64,000 bases of DNA from assembly GCA_027493675.1 (NCBI GenBank), contig JAOSKI010000010.1, positions 1-64,000 of the forward strand, written 5' to 3'. Both the position numbers and the translations under genes were made by a program. Below the pieces are notes generated by a model. That model was not told where the DNA came from and made no database searches. It saw only the letters and a list, made by a program, of their open reading frames with translations. Positions 31,101-41,029 of this stretch are shown here, one piece after another; within the stretch, counting starts at the first letter, position 1, and every line of letters begins with the position of its first letter. This stretch comes from Microthrixaceae bacterium. GTDB lineage: Bacteria; Actinomycetota; Acidimicrobiia; Acidimicrobiales; Microtrichaceae.

Positions 31101-31658
31101 GCCGGTACCCCATCGCCACCAACTCGGCCACCAGCTCCTCGGAGTACACGATCGAACCAGGGTGCAGCTCGATCGGTTCGGTGTCCTCGACGTGCGGCCC
31201 GAGCCGCTGGACCAGCGCACGGGCCGGAGCCACCACGACCCGCAGCGTCGGGTCACCGGTCCGCAGGCGCCAGAGCGCCTCGAGCGCGCTCCCATCGTCT
31301 CCACGCCCGGTGACACGCGTTCGAAGGGAAGCGTCTCCCACGCCGGGAACAGCATCACCGAATCCGGCGGCAGGAACTGGATGAGGTCGCCGGTCAGGCG
31401 TTCGGCCTCGGAGGCCAGCGGCACCGCCACCACGATCGGCGGACCGCCACGCATGTCCACCGCCGCGGCTATCACCCCGGCCTGGGCCGCGGTGGGCACC
31501 ACCAACGCGGCCTCGCGGGTGGACACGGCCTCGGCGAGACCCGGAAGGTCCCGCAGCACGGGCAGCAGCGGCGCAAGGGGAGGGCCCTGCGAGTGCGATG
31601 CCACGGGAGACGCCCCGGCCGCGGATGGTTCGCTCGGGGGTACTTCGCACTCGGGCAC
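28185..31658 (-). CDS. mfd: Transcription-repair coupling factor Mfd
   Basis: This 1,157-codon frame covers the usual Mfd length. The UvrB-homology N-domain (MLFPAWETLPFERVSPGVET) is interrupted by two compensating shifts near 31290 and 30640. Between them the correct frame reads EYQVEHRGEVAVRGSIVDVF and onward. Downstream are the RNA-polymerase-interaction domain (FEDLTVGGYVVHEHHGVAQF; EYRGDDKLYVPSEQIDSVRL), the RecG-like translocase with Walker A CGDVGFGKTEVAVRAAFKAI, DEEQRFGVSHKEAI (DExQ), TATPIPRTLEMSLTGIRDLS and QLRGRVGRSGQRAYAY, and the C-terminal TRCF domain (LPPDYVERDDLRLDAYRRLA). It displaces stalled RNA polymerase and recruits UvrA. Confidence 0.96.
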   Translation of the reverse strand: MPECEVPPSEPSAAGASPVASHSQGPPLAPLLPVLRDLPGLAEAVSTREAALVVPTAAQAGVIAAAVDMRGGPPIVVAVPLASEAERLTGDLIQFLPPDSVMLFPAWETLPFERVSPGVETMGARSRRSGACGPVTRRCGSWWLRPVRWSSGSGRTSRTPNRSSCTLVRSCTPRSWWPSWWRWGTGVSTRWSTAARSRCADRSWTCSRRPPTILCGSTSGATRWTVSPTSRWRTNAPPTLWRGCGSSRPVSCGPPTRCAGVPRSSSAPRRGVVSSGSASRTARPSTGWRPGRRGWRTVSTCSTTSSPTTASSCRSIRGASVTVPPTSSMRRRASPSRCRAPGGLAEDASLPRIHLPFDRLLAHTSAHHLSVASVADSPDAATVEARSWPRAVGDAEAVVADVSSLLATGSRVVVCAEGAASLERMRRALGDRGLSFSVAEGGSARMRDAGGWVVDSGLDSGCVLPGAQLALLSEADLTGRRRTHRPTRARRRDAQQFFEDLTVGGYVVHEHHGVAQFAGMVTRTMHGAERDYLLLEYRGDDKLYVPSEQIDSVRLYSGGDTPTLNRMGGADFARTKAKVRSAVAEIAQELVVLYQQRHSATGHAYEPDTPWQVEMEASFPYQETPDQLTAIRDVKADMEADAPMDRLVCGDVGFGKTEVAVRAAFKAIQSGKQVAVLVPTTLLAQQHHATFSDRFEGYPLRVEVLSRFLSDAQARKVIEGITDGSVDLVIGTHRLLSADIEFKDLGLLVVDEEQRFGVSHKEAIKALRTGVDVLTLTATPIPRTLEMSLTGIRDLSLLDTAPAARRPILTYVGEFDERPVAEAIRRELLREGQVFYVHNRVRDIEHRAERIRDLVPEARVAVAHGQMDEGTLERVVVDFWEGRYDVLVCTTIIESGIDIPTVNTLVVERADMLGLGQLHQLRGRVGRSGQRAYAYLFFPKDRQLSEEAYERLKTIGEATELGSGFRIAMRDLEIRGAGNLLGTGQSGHVAAVGYDLYVQMVNEAISELSRDSPAEAEEAVAVTVEIPVAAHLPPDYVERDDLRLDAYRRLASVRTATEVDAIEAEWVDRFGPVPDTAANLLAVARVRAECVRCGITEVVVSKAGALSGGGLVAKIHPVRLAQSKQMRLERLYRGSVYKEAQRELQLRIDGGANRPSG

Positions 31659-31683
31659 CGTCCGAAGGTAGTACCGGCACGAC

Positions 31684-32085
31684 TCAGGCGGAACTCGCGA
31701 TCAGCACTGCGTGGAATGGCGCGGCGAGATTCCTCCCACACAGTGGTTCTGCGCGGATGCGTTGGTCGAGGCGGTGGTAGACGCGTCGGAGCTCGAGAGT
31801 GGATCTCACGTCGCGCCACCATCCGCGTTCGACTTCGAGGAGTTCCCTGTAACCCAAAGGCGACGTCTTCGACGGTGAGGGTGGGATCGGAGCAGCGGAG
31901 AAGGAACTTGCCGTTGAGACATTCTTCTGCTTGGTCCGCGGCGCTGTCGGCGCGTAGCAGGACGGTGGGTGTGGTGCCTAGGAACCGGCGCAGCCCTGCG
32001 GGAGAGCCCGGGTACTCCCGCGGCAGTGAGCGCAGGGTCTGCTACGAGGCGCTCATCCCCATACACCTGTTGCCCGCCACTCACC
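31684..32085 (-). pseudogene. IS1634-like transposase C-terminal remnant
   Basis: Translated in two frames the minus strand reads AEECLNGKFLLRCSDPTLTV followed by LGYRELLEVERGWWRDVRST, LELRRVYHRLDQRIRA and a short end. This is the characteristic C-terminal part of IS1634-type DDE transposases (NGKFLLRTSDPTLxxED; LLxVERGWRDxK..LRPVYHRxxxRIRAH). The N-terminal two-thirds and the extreme C-terminus are absent, and there is an extra tryptophan or frame slip. It borders mfd and marks the left edge of the accessory island. Family naming is from memory of the motif. Confidence 0.7.
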
Positions 32086-32208
32086 GATCAATCAGCAACG
32101 CTCCACGATTTCAGGCTCAACTGACGGTGCCGGGGGTGGTCCGCGTGCGCACGCCGTCCTCTCCCTACTTTCCGAGTTGTCGAGAAACGGCAGCGAGGAG
32201 CGAACGGC

Positions 32209-33380
32209 GTGCGCGTCAGCAAGGTACTCAAGGCAGTCTGCGGGTTCTCCCGCGAGGTCGTGATCGTGTCAGCAGAGTTGATCGAAGACGATCGACCGAT
32301 CCTGCGGGTGCGGGTTCGTGCCAAGCAGCGGCGTCGGGGTCGTTGCGGGCGTTGCGGCACGTTGGCGTCGTGGTTCGACAACGGTGACGGTGAACGATCC
32401 TGGCGTCACATCGACGCCGGACACGCGACCGTGGAGATCACCGCGACTGCTCGGCGGGTCGACTGCTCGCAGTGCGGCCCGACTGTCGCTCAGGTGCCGT
32501 GGGCGCGTCACAACTCGGCGTTCACCCGGTCGTTTGAGGATCTCGTCGTCCACGACGCGATCGTGGGCAACAAGCAGGCCGCAGCGGACCGCTACGGGAC
32601 GTCGTGGCGGGCAGTGAACAACATGTGTATCCGAGTCGCGCAGGAGGCGCTCGAGCGTGTTGATCTGTTGGACGGCTTGACCGCAATCGCGATCGACGAG
32701 GTCAAAGTACAAGAAGGGCCACAAGTACCTGACCGTCGTGTGTGACCACACCACCGGACGGGTCGTGTGGGCAGCGAAGGGTCGCTCGAAGGAGGTGGTC
32801 GGGGCGTTCTTCGACGCCCTCGGTGATGAACGCGCAGCGCTGCTGGAGTTCGTGACCGCCGATGGTGCCACCTGGATCACCGACGTCGTCGCCGCCCGTG
32901 CCCCCGACGCGATCGTCTGCTTGGACACCTTCCACGTGATCGGTTGGGCGACCAAGGCCCTCGACGAGGTCCGCCGCGAGGAGTGGAACAAGCTGCGCCG
33001 AGCCGGAGCTGCGAAAGCCGCGAAGGCGTTCAAGGGGCTGCGGTTCCTGCTGCGCCGCAACTGGGAGAACCTCACCGCCGCCCAGAAAGGCACGATCCGG
33101 GACCTGGAGAAGGCCAACAACCGGGCGTTCCGGGCATGGCAGCTCAAAGAGGAACTGCGCGACATCTTCGACCTCCCACTCCTCAAGGCTCAGCGAGCAC
33201 TCGATGACTGGCTCGCCTACGCGTCGCGTTCGAAGCTCCCATCGTTCGTGAAGCTTGCACGCACGATCCGCTCCTACCGGGCATCGATCGAAGCAACCAT
33301 CGAGTGGCGCTTCACCAACGGCATCGCCGAATCGAACAACGCAGCCATCGGACGCATCCGAGCCAACGCCCGCAGATTCC
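32209..33380 (+). mobile_element. ISL3-family transposase, 3' end degraded
   Basis: GTG 32209 follows GAGGAG. Features are the N-terminal zinc-binding cysteines (CGRCGTLASWFDNGD..CSQCGP), the HTH region (DAIVGNKQAAADRYGTSWRA), and an IS204/IS1001/ISL3-type catalytic core. The core shows LTAIAIDEVK then, after a shift near 32705, GHKYLTVVCDHTTGRVVWAA, APDAIVCLDTFHVIGWATKA and the last acidic motif WRFTNGIAESNNAAIGRIRA. The frame collapses at about 33380 into a homopolymer-rich stretch, so the last 20-30 codons and the right terminal repeat cannot be seen. The left end lies in 32086-32208 but no inverted repeat can be verified. Confidence 0.85.
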
Positions 33381-33570
33381 CCGCCCCCCACCCGCTCCCC
33401 CCCCACCACAATCTCCGAACAGAACCCCGGCCCCCCCCCGGCCCCCGGAACCCCCAGAACGCCCGGTGTCGCCGGGGCCCAGGGGGCCCGGGCCGCGCCG
33501 GGGGGGCCCCGGGGGCCTTCCCTTGGGGGGGGGTTGGGGGGCCCCGCCCCGGGGCTGGGGGGGTGTGGTC
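33380..33570. other. G/C homopolymer-rich junction, suspect sequence
   Basis: This segment consists of repeated runs of C then G (for example a run of ten C near 33430 and repeated runs of five to nine G from 33505). It lies exactly where the ISL3 transposase loses its frame and just before the RHS signal peptide. No neighbouring sequence looks like it. A low-quality consensus or a chimeric join is more likely than real biology. The RHS promoter should lie near 33570-33632. Confidence 0.6.
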
Positions 33571-33632
33571 GATGGGTTCTGTGTTGGTGCCGGGCCTTTC
33601 GTGCTCGGCCGTGCGGGTCTGGGGTGTAGTAA

Positions 33633-36600
33633 ATGGGTGTGGTCAGTTTTTCGGTGAGGGTTCGTGGGGTGGTGGCGGCGTTGGCCGTGGTGGCTGTGGC
33701 TGCTGTCGGGTTGCCGGGGTTGTCGGGGGCGTGGAGCCGGGGTCTTCGATTGGTGATGCGCCGTGGGTGTGTTCGTCGGCTTCTGGGTCGGTGTCGTTGG
33801 GTCAGGCCGGGCAGGGTTGGGGGTCGATCGGCTATTCGAAGACGTACATCCCGGGTGGTGAGACTCTGACGTTGACGGCTAACGGGGAGATCGTCTACGG
33901 GGCGAACTCTTCGATCTGGGAAGCGAAAGAGAGCATCTACACGCGCATTCTCGATGAGAACGGCGCTCTGTTGAAAGAGTTCCAGGTCTTCTACAACCAG
34001 GATCAGACCTCGATCAGCAATCCGAAGCCTGACCCGTTGGTGTGGGGGCCCCAGACGCGTAGCTGGTCGCCGGGTGCGACGGGGCGCAGTGTGGTGCTCG
34101 AGACGCGGATCCGGTTGTGTGGAGGGCACATCGAGTTCATCTGAGATCGAGTTGTCGTTGAGTGGTGGCGGGTCGAGCAGTGATCCTGGGTGCGCCGATG
34201 ATCGTCACAAGCGTGGCGAGTTGGCGTCTGTGGGGAGCCATGACGATCCGGTGAATACGTTCACGGGGTCGTTCACTGATTCGTGGGTTGATCTCCCGGC
34301 GACGGCTGGGGTGTCGGGTTTGGATTGGCGGCGTAGCTATGACTCGGGTGGTACTGCGGGTGACCCGGAGTGGGGTTTCAGCTTTGGTGACCGGGTCGAG
34401 GAGTTGGCTTCGGGGACTGTGGAGTTGACGCTGCAGTCGTCGCGGGTGGTGTCGTTCAGCCCGGATGGTTCGGGTGGGTTTGAACGCCCGGTTGAGTTCG
34501 ACGGTCGCCTGTCGGTCGATGGGTCGGGTTGGCGGCTGGATTTCCCTGATGGCTCAGCGAAGCTGTTCAACGCGTCGGGTGAGATGACTGAACACGAATT
34601 CTGGGATGGCCAGAACGTGACTGCGACGCGTGCTGGTGGGGTCCTGACCACGTTGACGTCATCGGTGGGGCCGTCGTTGATGTTCGGATACACCGCGGGC
34701 CGGTTGTCGTCGGTGACTGCTTCTGATGGCCGAGTTGTGTCTTACGGGTATGACACCAACGGGTTCTTGTCCACTGTGACGCTGCCCGGGCAGGTCACGT
34801 GGAGCTACGGCAACGACACGGTGGGTCAAGTGACCTCTGTGACTGATCCGACCGGCGTTGTTGTGGTCACGAACGTCTATGACACCGAGGGTCGTGTCGA
34901 GTACCAGTCAATGTCGAACGGGTCCGAGACGACATTCGACTATGACCCGGGTCGTTCTCATGTGGTTGTCACAGAAGTGGCCACGGCGCGGGAGGTCACC
35001 TATTTCTATGACGGGTTGGGTCGCCTCACCAGTATCGAAGACCCCAATGGTGAGAGCGTCGCGCACACCTACGACGACTTCGACTACGTGACCGGCACGA
35101 CATCGCGCGCTGGTGGTGCGTCGGTGATCGACCGCAACAACGCCGGCTTGATCGAAGAAGTCACCGTGCCGGGTGAGTCGATTGCGACATCGGTGACCTA
35201 TGTGGCGGACGGATCGAACCGAGTTGAGTCGATCACCGACACCCGCGGAACCACCACGTACGGCTATGACCCTGTGAATCCGTCGGAACGAATTCCGTCG
35301 TCGGTGACCAACGAGTTGGGCAAGACCACCAACTTCGATGTCAACGACACCACAGGCCTGGTGGATTCGGTCACCGACGCTGACGATGTGACCACCCTGT
35401 TCCGGTATTGGCCGAATCGTCTCCTCAAGGAGTCAGAGGACGAGTACGCGAATGTGACTTCCTACGAGTACGACACCGCTGGCAGGTTGACCGCGCTCGA
35501 GTTGCCTTCAGGTGCGCGCACGGTCACCGAATATGACACAGCGGGTCGCGTGTGGAAACAGACCGCCGCCGATCTCGGTCTGACAGTCACCACCTATGAC
35601 GACGCGGGCCGTGTCGACACGGTCACCGATCCTGCGGGGGCGGTCACCGACTACGACTACGACGCCGTCACTGGTTTGTTGGATCAGGTCACCGACCCGA
35701 GGTTGCGGGTAACCACGTTCGAGTACAACTCGATTGGTGAATTGGAACGCACGATCCACCCCGATCTGTCTGACAGTGAGATCAGCTACGGGCCATTGGG
35801 ACGAGTTGCTACCGAAACCGATGAGATCGACCGTGTGACCATCTATGGGTACGACGCGGACGGCAACGTCAGCACCGTTGAGGATCCCGCCGGCGGTGTA
35901 GTCGAGTCGCACTACGACTCTGCGGGTCGGGTGGATTGGACCGAAGACGCAGCCGATCGGCGCACCAGCAACGTCTATGAGTCCGACACGGGACTGTTGG
36001 ACTATCAGGTCACCCCGTTGGGAACGATCAACTACGACTACGACGACCTTGGGCGTCGCACCCATGTAACCGATCTCCGTGGCGGCACAACCGAAACCCG
36101 CTATACCGATGCCGGGCGGATCGACTGGGTCGAAGACCCATTCGATCGACGCACCGACCATTCCTATGACAACGCCGGACGTCTGGCCACGGTTGAGGCA
36201 CCAGGGAACCTGATCACCGAATACGGATACAACGCGGATGGTCTCGTCGATTACGTCAAAACCCCCGAAGGCAACGAGACCACGACCACCTACGACGGTC
36301 TCGGCAGAGTGCTGACAAGCACCGACCCTGCCGGTGTCATCACCACAAACACCTGGACCCCACGTGGTGAACTCGAAACAACCGGTATCAGCGGCCAGGG
36401 CACAGTCGAATACCACTACTACCCAGACGGCACTCTCGAGTGGGTTGACGACGCCCTCGACAACCGCACCACGTTCACCTACGACAACCGTGGCCGTCTC
36501 GAAACCCGCACCGACCCCAACCTGAAGCAGTGGAAGACCGACTACAACCCGGCCGGTGAACTCGTCTCGGAAACCGATCCGCTGCTACGCACCACCAACT

Positions 36601-39171
36601 ACAGCTATGACAACGCCGGACGTCTCACAACGACCGCGGACCCATCCGGGCGTACCACCACGAACGTGTGGCAACTCGACGGATTGCTCGATTCGTGGAC
36701 CGCGACCGACGGCACCGACACCCAGATCGGTGACCACACCTACGATCCGGCCACTGGACTGCGAACCTCGACCACGATCGACGGCGATACCTGGAGTCAC
36801 AGCTACTACGACAACGGTGACCTGAAGACCGCGACGTCACCCTGACGGCGCCGAGATCGGCTACACGTGGGACCCCCTCGGTCGACGGGACACCGTGACC
36901 GGAATGGACGGTTTCACTCAACGCTACGTGTACGACACAGCAGGCGACGTCGAGCGGATCCGCACCCGCCAGTACGCGGCTGACCGGTTCGTCGGCGCGA
37001 ATGGCACCGACCCGGATCCTGTGAAATGGGATCTGACCGGCAACGCCGCCCCCACGATCCAGGACAACGCGGCTTCATTCACCGTCACTGACACTTCAGG
37101 GTCGAAAGGCCGGATGAACTCGCTAGCGTCGCTGTCCAGCGGTTACGACACGACCTACACGTTGGACCTTGGTGACCGGACCAAGGCAACGACCGTGAAG
37201 GCGTACAACCGGTATGTCACCGCGGACAGTTGGGATCTCTTGGAGTTTGAATCAGACTCGACGACCGCGACTCTGAAACGCAAAAGCGTTGTGGTGGGAT
37301 GTTCCGCTTGGCACCACCGACGTCCCCGCCACCGGCAAGGTGCAGGTACGGATCCAGTCGTCTCAACAATGGTTCCATTTGAAAGTTTGGGCGGACGGTG
37401 ACCCGGAACCCGAGAACTGGGAACTCGGTGTGCAATCGGTGACCCCGTCGTGGTGGGGACGCCCCGAATGGCAAGTCGAAGGCGGCAAAGCCAACTCTGC
37501 GAACACCAGTCACCCTCGATGACGTGACGATCTCGCGGTTGAACTACGCCGAGACCGACCTCGCCGAGTACGCCTACAACGACGACCACCAGGTAACAAC
37601 CAGAAACACTGGCAATGGGAGCAGATCGCTCTGGGGCTACGAAGACGGCCGTGTTGAGACGATGACCCAAACCGGCGCCGGGATCGACTCCACCGCCAGT
37701 GTGGGCTACGACACCTCGGGGCGAATCGACACTGAAACCCTCAACGGCAACACCATCGACTACGGATACGACACCGCCGGACAACTGACCTCGATCACCC
37801 CGACCGGCGGCCCGACCAAGCGATCACCTATACCGACTTGGGGGCAACGCAACACCCACACCACCACCGCCGGCACCACGACCTACAACTACAACGACGC
37901 CGCGGAGCTCACCTCGACTACCGGTGCCACTAGCACGGCCTACGCCAGCGATGGAGCGGGGCGGCGACTCGCCGAAACCACTGGCGCGGATGTCACCTCG
38001 TATCACTACGACGCAGCGGGACGACACCTCGGCGTCACCGACCCAACCGGCACCACACTGCGCTCACTCGACCCCGCCGGGAACCCCGAACATGTCGTCC
38101 AACACCAACCAGCGGACCCGTGGAGGCCACCCGGTTGCAGTGGGACACCACACAATCCAATCCGCAGCTCACCGCGATCGCCGACTCATCCGGAACCACG
38201 AACACACTCGTGCGGGCCGGCGAGACCCAGGCGTGGTCCACACTCACCACAGGAGTCACCAAACAACCACTCGCCGCCGACATCCACCGATCAACAGTCG
38301 CCGACGGACCCGCAGCCAGCCACGCCACCGCGGCCAGCTACAACGCCTTCGGACAGCCAGCAGCCACACCCGCACACCAACCAACACTCGGTTACCGATC
38401 CGAAACCACCATCGAAGGACTCACCCACCTCCGAGCACGCCAATACGACCCAACCACCGGAACCTTCACCACCACCGACCCACTCCCCGGAATCCCCGGC
38501 ACCATCACCCTCAACAACCCCTACCACTACACCAACAACAACCCCACTCCAACCTCACAGACCCCACCGGCCAACAACCCACCGACAACGACTTCACCTG
38601 CCGTTACCATGGGCCGAATCCTCTGCCGGAAACCACGACGCAATCGTCGGAGTCGCATCCGTCGTCGCTGTCACCGCCTTCACAGTCGCATCATTCGGGG
38701 CTGCAGCCGGCGCCTCAGCACCCGTAGCCACCGGGATCGCAAGCGCAAACGCAGCCTTCAACGTCGGCATCTACGACAACTACACAACCGGCACAGTCGA
38801 CCCCAAACACATGGTCGCCGCAGCAGCACTCACCGCCGCCACCGCAGGCCTAGCCACATACATCTCACGAGCACCACTACCCAGATTCACCCCACGACCG
38901 CCAGCGGCGGTTGATGACGTACTCAGCGGGCTTGGTCGAGGCCGTCAATCGCACGTGCGTACGGTTGGATCGGACGCTCAGTTGCAGTCGGCGTACGACG
39001 ACCTGGCTCGCGGCGCATCACCTATCCAGGGTCGCGGCACCTACGACCGGAACCTGGGTACGACGGCCCGATGGTTTCGAGATCGGTCTCCGCAACACGT
39101 CCGGAACGGGTGGACGGACCATCGACATCGTCAACCCGGACGGCTCTCGCACGGTGGTGCACATCGAATGA
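33633..39171 (+). CDS. RHS/YD-repeat polymorphic toxin with variable C-terminal toxin
   Basis: About 1,850 residues over several frames. ATG 33633 opens a signal peptide (VVAALAVVAVAAVGLPGLSG). A DUF6531-like start follows (DDPVNTFTGSFTDSWVDLPA; GLDWRRSYDS), then more than 25 YD repeats of the type YDxxGRLTxVTDPxG over 34600-38100. The RHS core ends with LGYRSETTIEGLTHLRARQY, DPTTGTFTTTDPLPGIPG and NNPYHYTNNNPT. A pretoxin hydrophobic segment (VGVASVVAVTAFTVASFGAA) precedes the last 85 residues (LSGLGRGRQSHVRTVGSDAQ.. to GLRNTSGTGGRTIDIVNPDG..HIE), the presumed toxin. The toxin family is unrecognised. Shifts lie near 33745, 34120, 36845, 37300, 37510, 37830, 38110, 38540 and 39050. Lower GC than its neighbours suggests transfer. 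Confidence 0.88.
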
Positions 39172-39428
39172 GCGGATTCGAGGACCGGACTCTAATCGAG
39201 GACATGCTCGCCAACGGCGTTGACGATTGGGTCGATGAAGCATTGGTGTTCGGGAACATCGCCCGGCGGGTGACTGAGGACGCATCTGACCGTCGAGCGG
39301 TGGCGATCGGAGTCATCGTGTCTGTGCTTCTGGCCGGTCAGATGGAGGCCGGGGAGACGCCGTCAGGTGAAGGCTTCCGACGGTGGGACGTAACTCCGGA
39401 GGAGGCCGCGCTTTCGGGTCGCGTCTGA
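39168..39428 (+). CDS. Putative immunity protein for the RHS toxin
   Basis: This 86-residue acidic protein (MSGFEDRTLIEDMLANGVDD at the start, GFRRWDVTPEEAALSGRV at the end) has no signal peptide. Its ATG (39168-39170) overlaps the toxin TGA (39169-39171) in an ATGA, the standard toxin-immunity coupling. Small size, acidity and position are what define immunity genes; the sequence resembles no family I can name. It would be cytoplasmic and bind the C-terminal toxin domain, protecting the producer and siblings. The open frame that runs into it from the RHS core is the result of upstream frame slips, not a fusion. Confidence 0.7.
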   Translation: MSGFEDRTLIEDMLANGVDDWVDEALVFGNIARRVTEDASDRRAVAIGVIVSVLLAGQMEAGETPSGEGFRRWDVTPEEAALSGRV

Positions 39429-39432
39429 GTGG

Positions 39433-39540
39433 ATGGCTAGATCGGACGTGAACGTCTATCCCGGCGAGATCGTCTGGCTGCGCAACACGCCAGCTGGCGA
39501 TGCGATCGGCCAAGCGGTCCTCGATCGCGAGGCGCGCTGA
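39433..39540 (+). CDS. Short ORF after the immunity gene (35 aa)
   Basis: ATG 39433 opens MARSDVNVYPGEIVWLRNTP and ends at TGA 39538-39540, 4 bases after the immunity stop. Its stop overlaps the ATG of the next ORF (TGATG). The run of overlapping starts and stops suggests a real polycistron, but the peptide is too short for recognition. It could be the remains of a second immunity or toxin gene. Confidence 0.3.
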   Translation: MARSDVNVYPGEIVWLRNTPAGDAIGQAVLDREAR

Positions 39541-39988
39541 TGCTTCAGGGCGGCCGTGACGCAGCCTTCAGGTCGCTGTTGCTGGTCGTCGCGCTCCTTT
39601 TCGCGATGGCGGTTGGACCCCTGCCGGCATCCGCCTCTACGGCGATCCCTGGGGAGCAGATGGGGGGTCTGCGCCTTACGGCCCGTCGGTCGTGGAGCGT
39701 GCTGACCTGCACTGGGTGGTCGCTCGTGAGGGTGGGCTCACCCAGGTCCTGCACCGCGAGGATGGCTCGGCTCCGCCAGCAGCCGTGGGTGGCGCCGCGA
39801 CCTGTGACTCCAACGCGCTTGTCGCCGCGCGTGTACGGGACTCCAAGGCGCCGAATCCGTACTCGAGGCTACGCGCCCCACGCTGCAACGGCGACTTCGA
39901 CGACTACTGGCAGTTCCACCTCAACCAGGAACGCCACCAAGTCCACGAAACCCGCTACGCCAACCACGTCATCCCAGCCGCGGCGTAG
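39540..39988 (+). CDS. Secreted-protein start joined to possible transposase tail
   Basis: The N-terminus is a clear signal peptide (FRSLLLVVALLFAMAVGPLP then ASAS). After a shift near 39680 the protein continues VVERADLHWVVAREGGLTQV..CDSNALVAARVRDSKAP. The last 40 residues (CNGDFDDYWQFHLNQERHQV, ETRYANHVIPAAA) look foreign and resemble the tail of ISKra4-type transposases (GDFDxYWxFHLxQE). This is from memory and is not certain. The simplest reading is an insertion that replaced the 3' half of a small secreted-protein gene next to the toxin-immunity pair. 39989-40098 holds no other gene I can see. Confidence 0.4.
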
Positions 39989-40098
39989 TCACTCCAGGAG
40001 AGCCGCACCCAACTCAAACAGGCCATCGAGTGGCAAGACATCGAGGCCGTCCCTCGCCGTTCCCGACGAACAAGCCACCATGGCCTGCAGTCGAATAC

Positions 40099-40347
40099 TC
40101 ACCCAATGAGGACATCACGCTCCATGCGGAGTTCTGCGTTCTCCTTTTCGAGCTCGGTGAGCCGGGCCCGTTCGTCGACGTTCAGACCCTCGGACTCGCC
40201 CGCTCGATCCGGTCCTTCTTCACCCAGTTCCCCAACGTGCCCGGGTGAATCCCCAAATCGTTGGCTACCTGCACGATCCGCCTTGTTGGTCTCCCAAACA
40301 ATCCGCACCGCGCCCTCACGGAACTCCGGGTCGTACTTCCTTCGCAC
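40099..40347 (-). pseudogene. IS3-family OrfA remnant
   Basis: The start RRKYDPEFREGAVRIV is the typical OrfA N-terminus of IS3/IS911 elements. After a slip near 40290 the HTH reads VQVANDLGIHPGTLGNWVKK, then DERARLTELEKENAELRMER (leucine-zipper region). The frame ends DVLIG at 40099, short of the usual continuation, and no OrfB with a DDE core follows, so the element is cut. It marks the right edge of the island next to pth. Confidence 0.8.
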
Positions 40348-40417
40348 TTCTGCCAGACATCACCCTCATAGAGATTGTCTCCACGATCCGAGGGGATGCC
40401 CACCCGGGGTAGCGTCG

Positions 40418-41000
40418 TCAGCGTCGTGCGTTGAACTCGGCCATGGCGGCGTCCACGCCGGAGTTCACGATCGCCTCGACCGCATCCGCTGCGGTCACCA
40501 CCGATTCCTCCAGCAGCGCGCGGGTCTTCCCCGAGACACGCGACAGCACCCAGTCGGCACCCTTTTCGGCCCCACCAGGAGGCTTGCCGATGCCGATGCG
40601 CACCCGGGTGAAGTCGCTGGTACCGAGATGCTCGGAGATGCTCCGCAGACCGTTGTGGCCTGCCAGACCACCTCCTGCCTTGACCTTCACCACACCGGGC
40701 TCCAGGTCGAGCTCGTCGTGCACGACGACCACATCCCGCGTAGTCGTCCGGTGGGTGCCTGCGGACCAGCTGCGACAACGCCCGGCCCGATTCGTTCATG
40801 TAGGTGGTGGGAACGGCCAGGACGACCCGTCGCGCACCCAACCGGACCGTCGCCACCTCGGCCGAGACCTTCGTGTCGACACGGAGGCGGCTGGACGTCC
40901 TGGACGCCAGCAGCACGATCACATCCGCCCCCACGTTGTGACGGGTGCCCGCGTACCGCGAACCCGGATTGCCCAGGCCGACCACGAGTGCATCGCCCAC
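40418..41000 (-). CDS. pth: Peptidyl-tRNA hydrolase
   Basis: Pth releases peptides from prematurely dissociated peptidyl-tRNA. The landmarks are all present: DALVVGLGNPGSRYAGTRHN (first Asn and catalytic His), VLAVPTTYMNESGRALSQLV (Asn), VVVVHDELDLEPGVVKVKAG (catalytic Asp), GGGLAGHNGLRSISEHLGTS (Asn) and RVRIGIGKPPGG. A shift near 40740 joins the two frames. The 194-residue length is normal. GTG 41000 lies 30 bases after the L25 stop. The downstream side is the IS3 remnant. Confidence 0.94.
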
Positions 41001-41029
41001 AGGTGAGCCCCGGGTCGCGGTGGCGCCGA

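Noticed and set aside
33380..33570. G-quadruplex or regulatory GC element
   Set aside because: The runs coincide with loss of the transposase frame and look like a poor consensus; no claim can be made.
32702..34129. 475-codon open frame on the - strand
   Set aside because: It is antisense to the ISL3 transposase and RHS start, and is open only because of GC bias and the homopolymer stretch.
37524..39428. 634-codon frame covering RHS core and immunity gene
   Set aside because: Its frame is correct only in parts; the core and toxin move between frames and the immunity gene has its own ATG.
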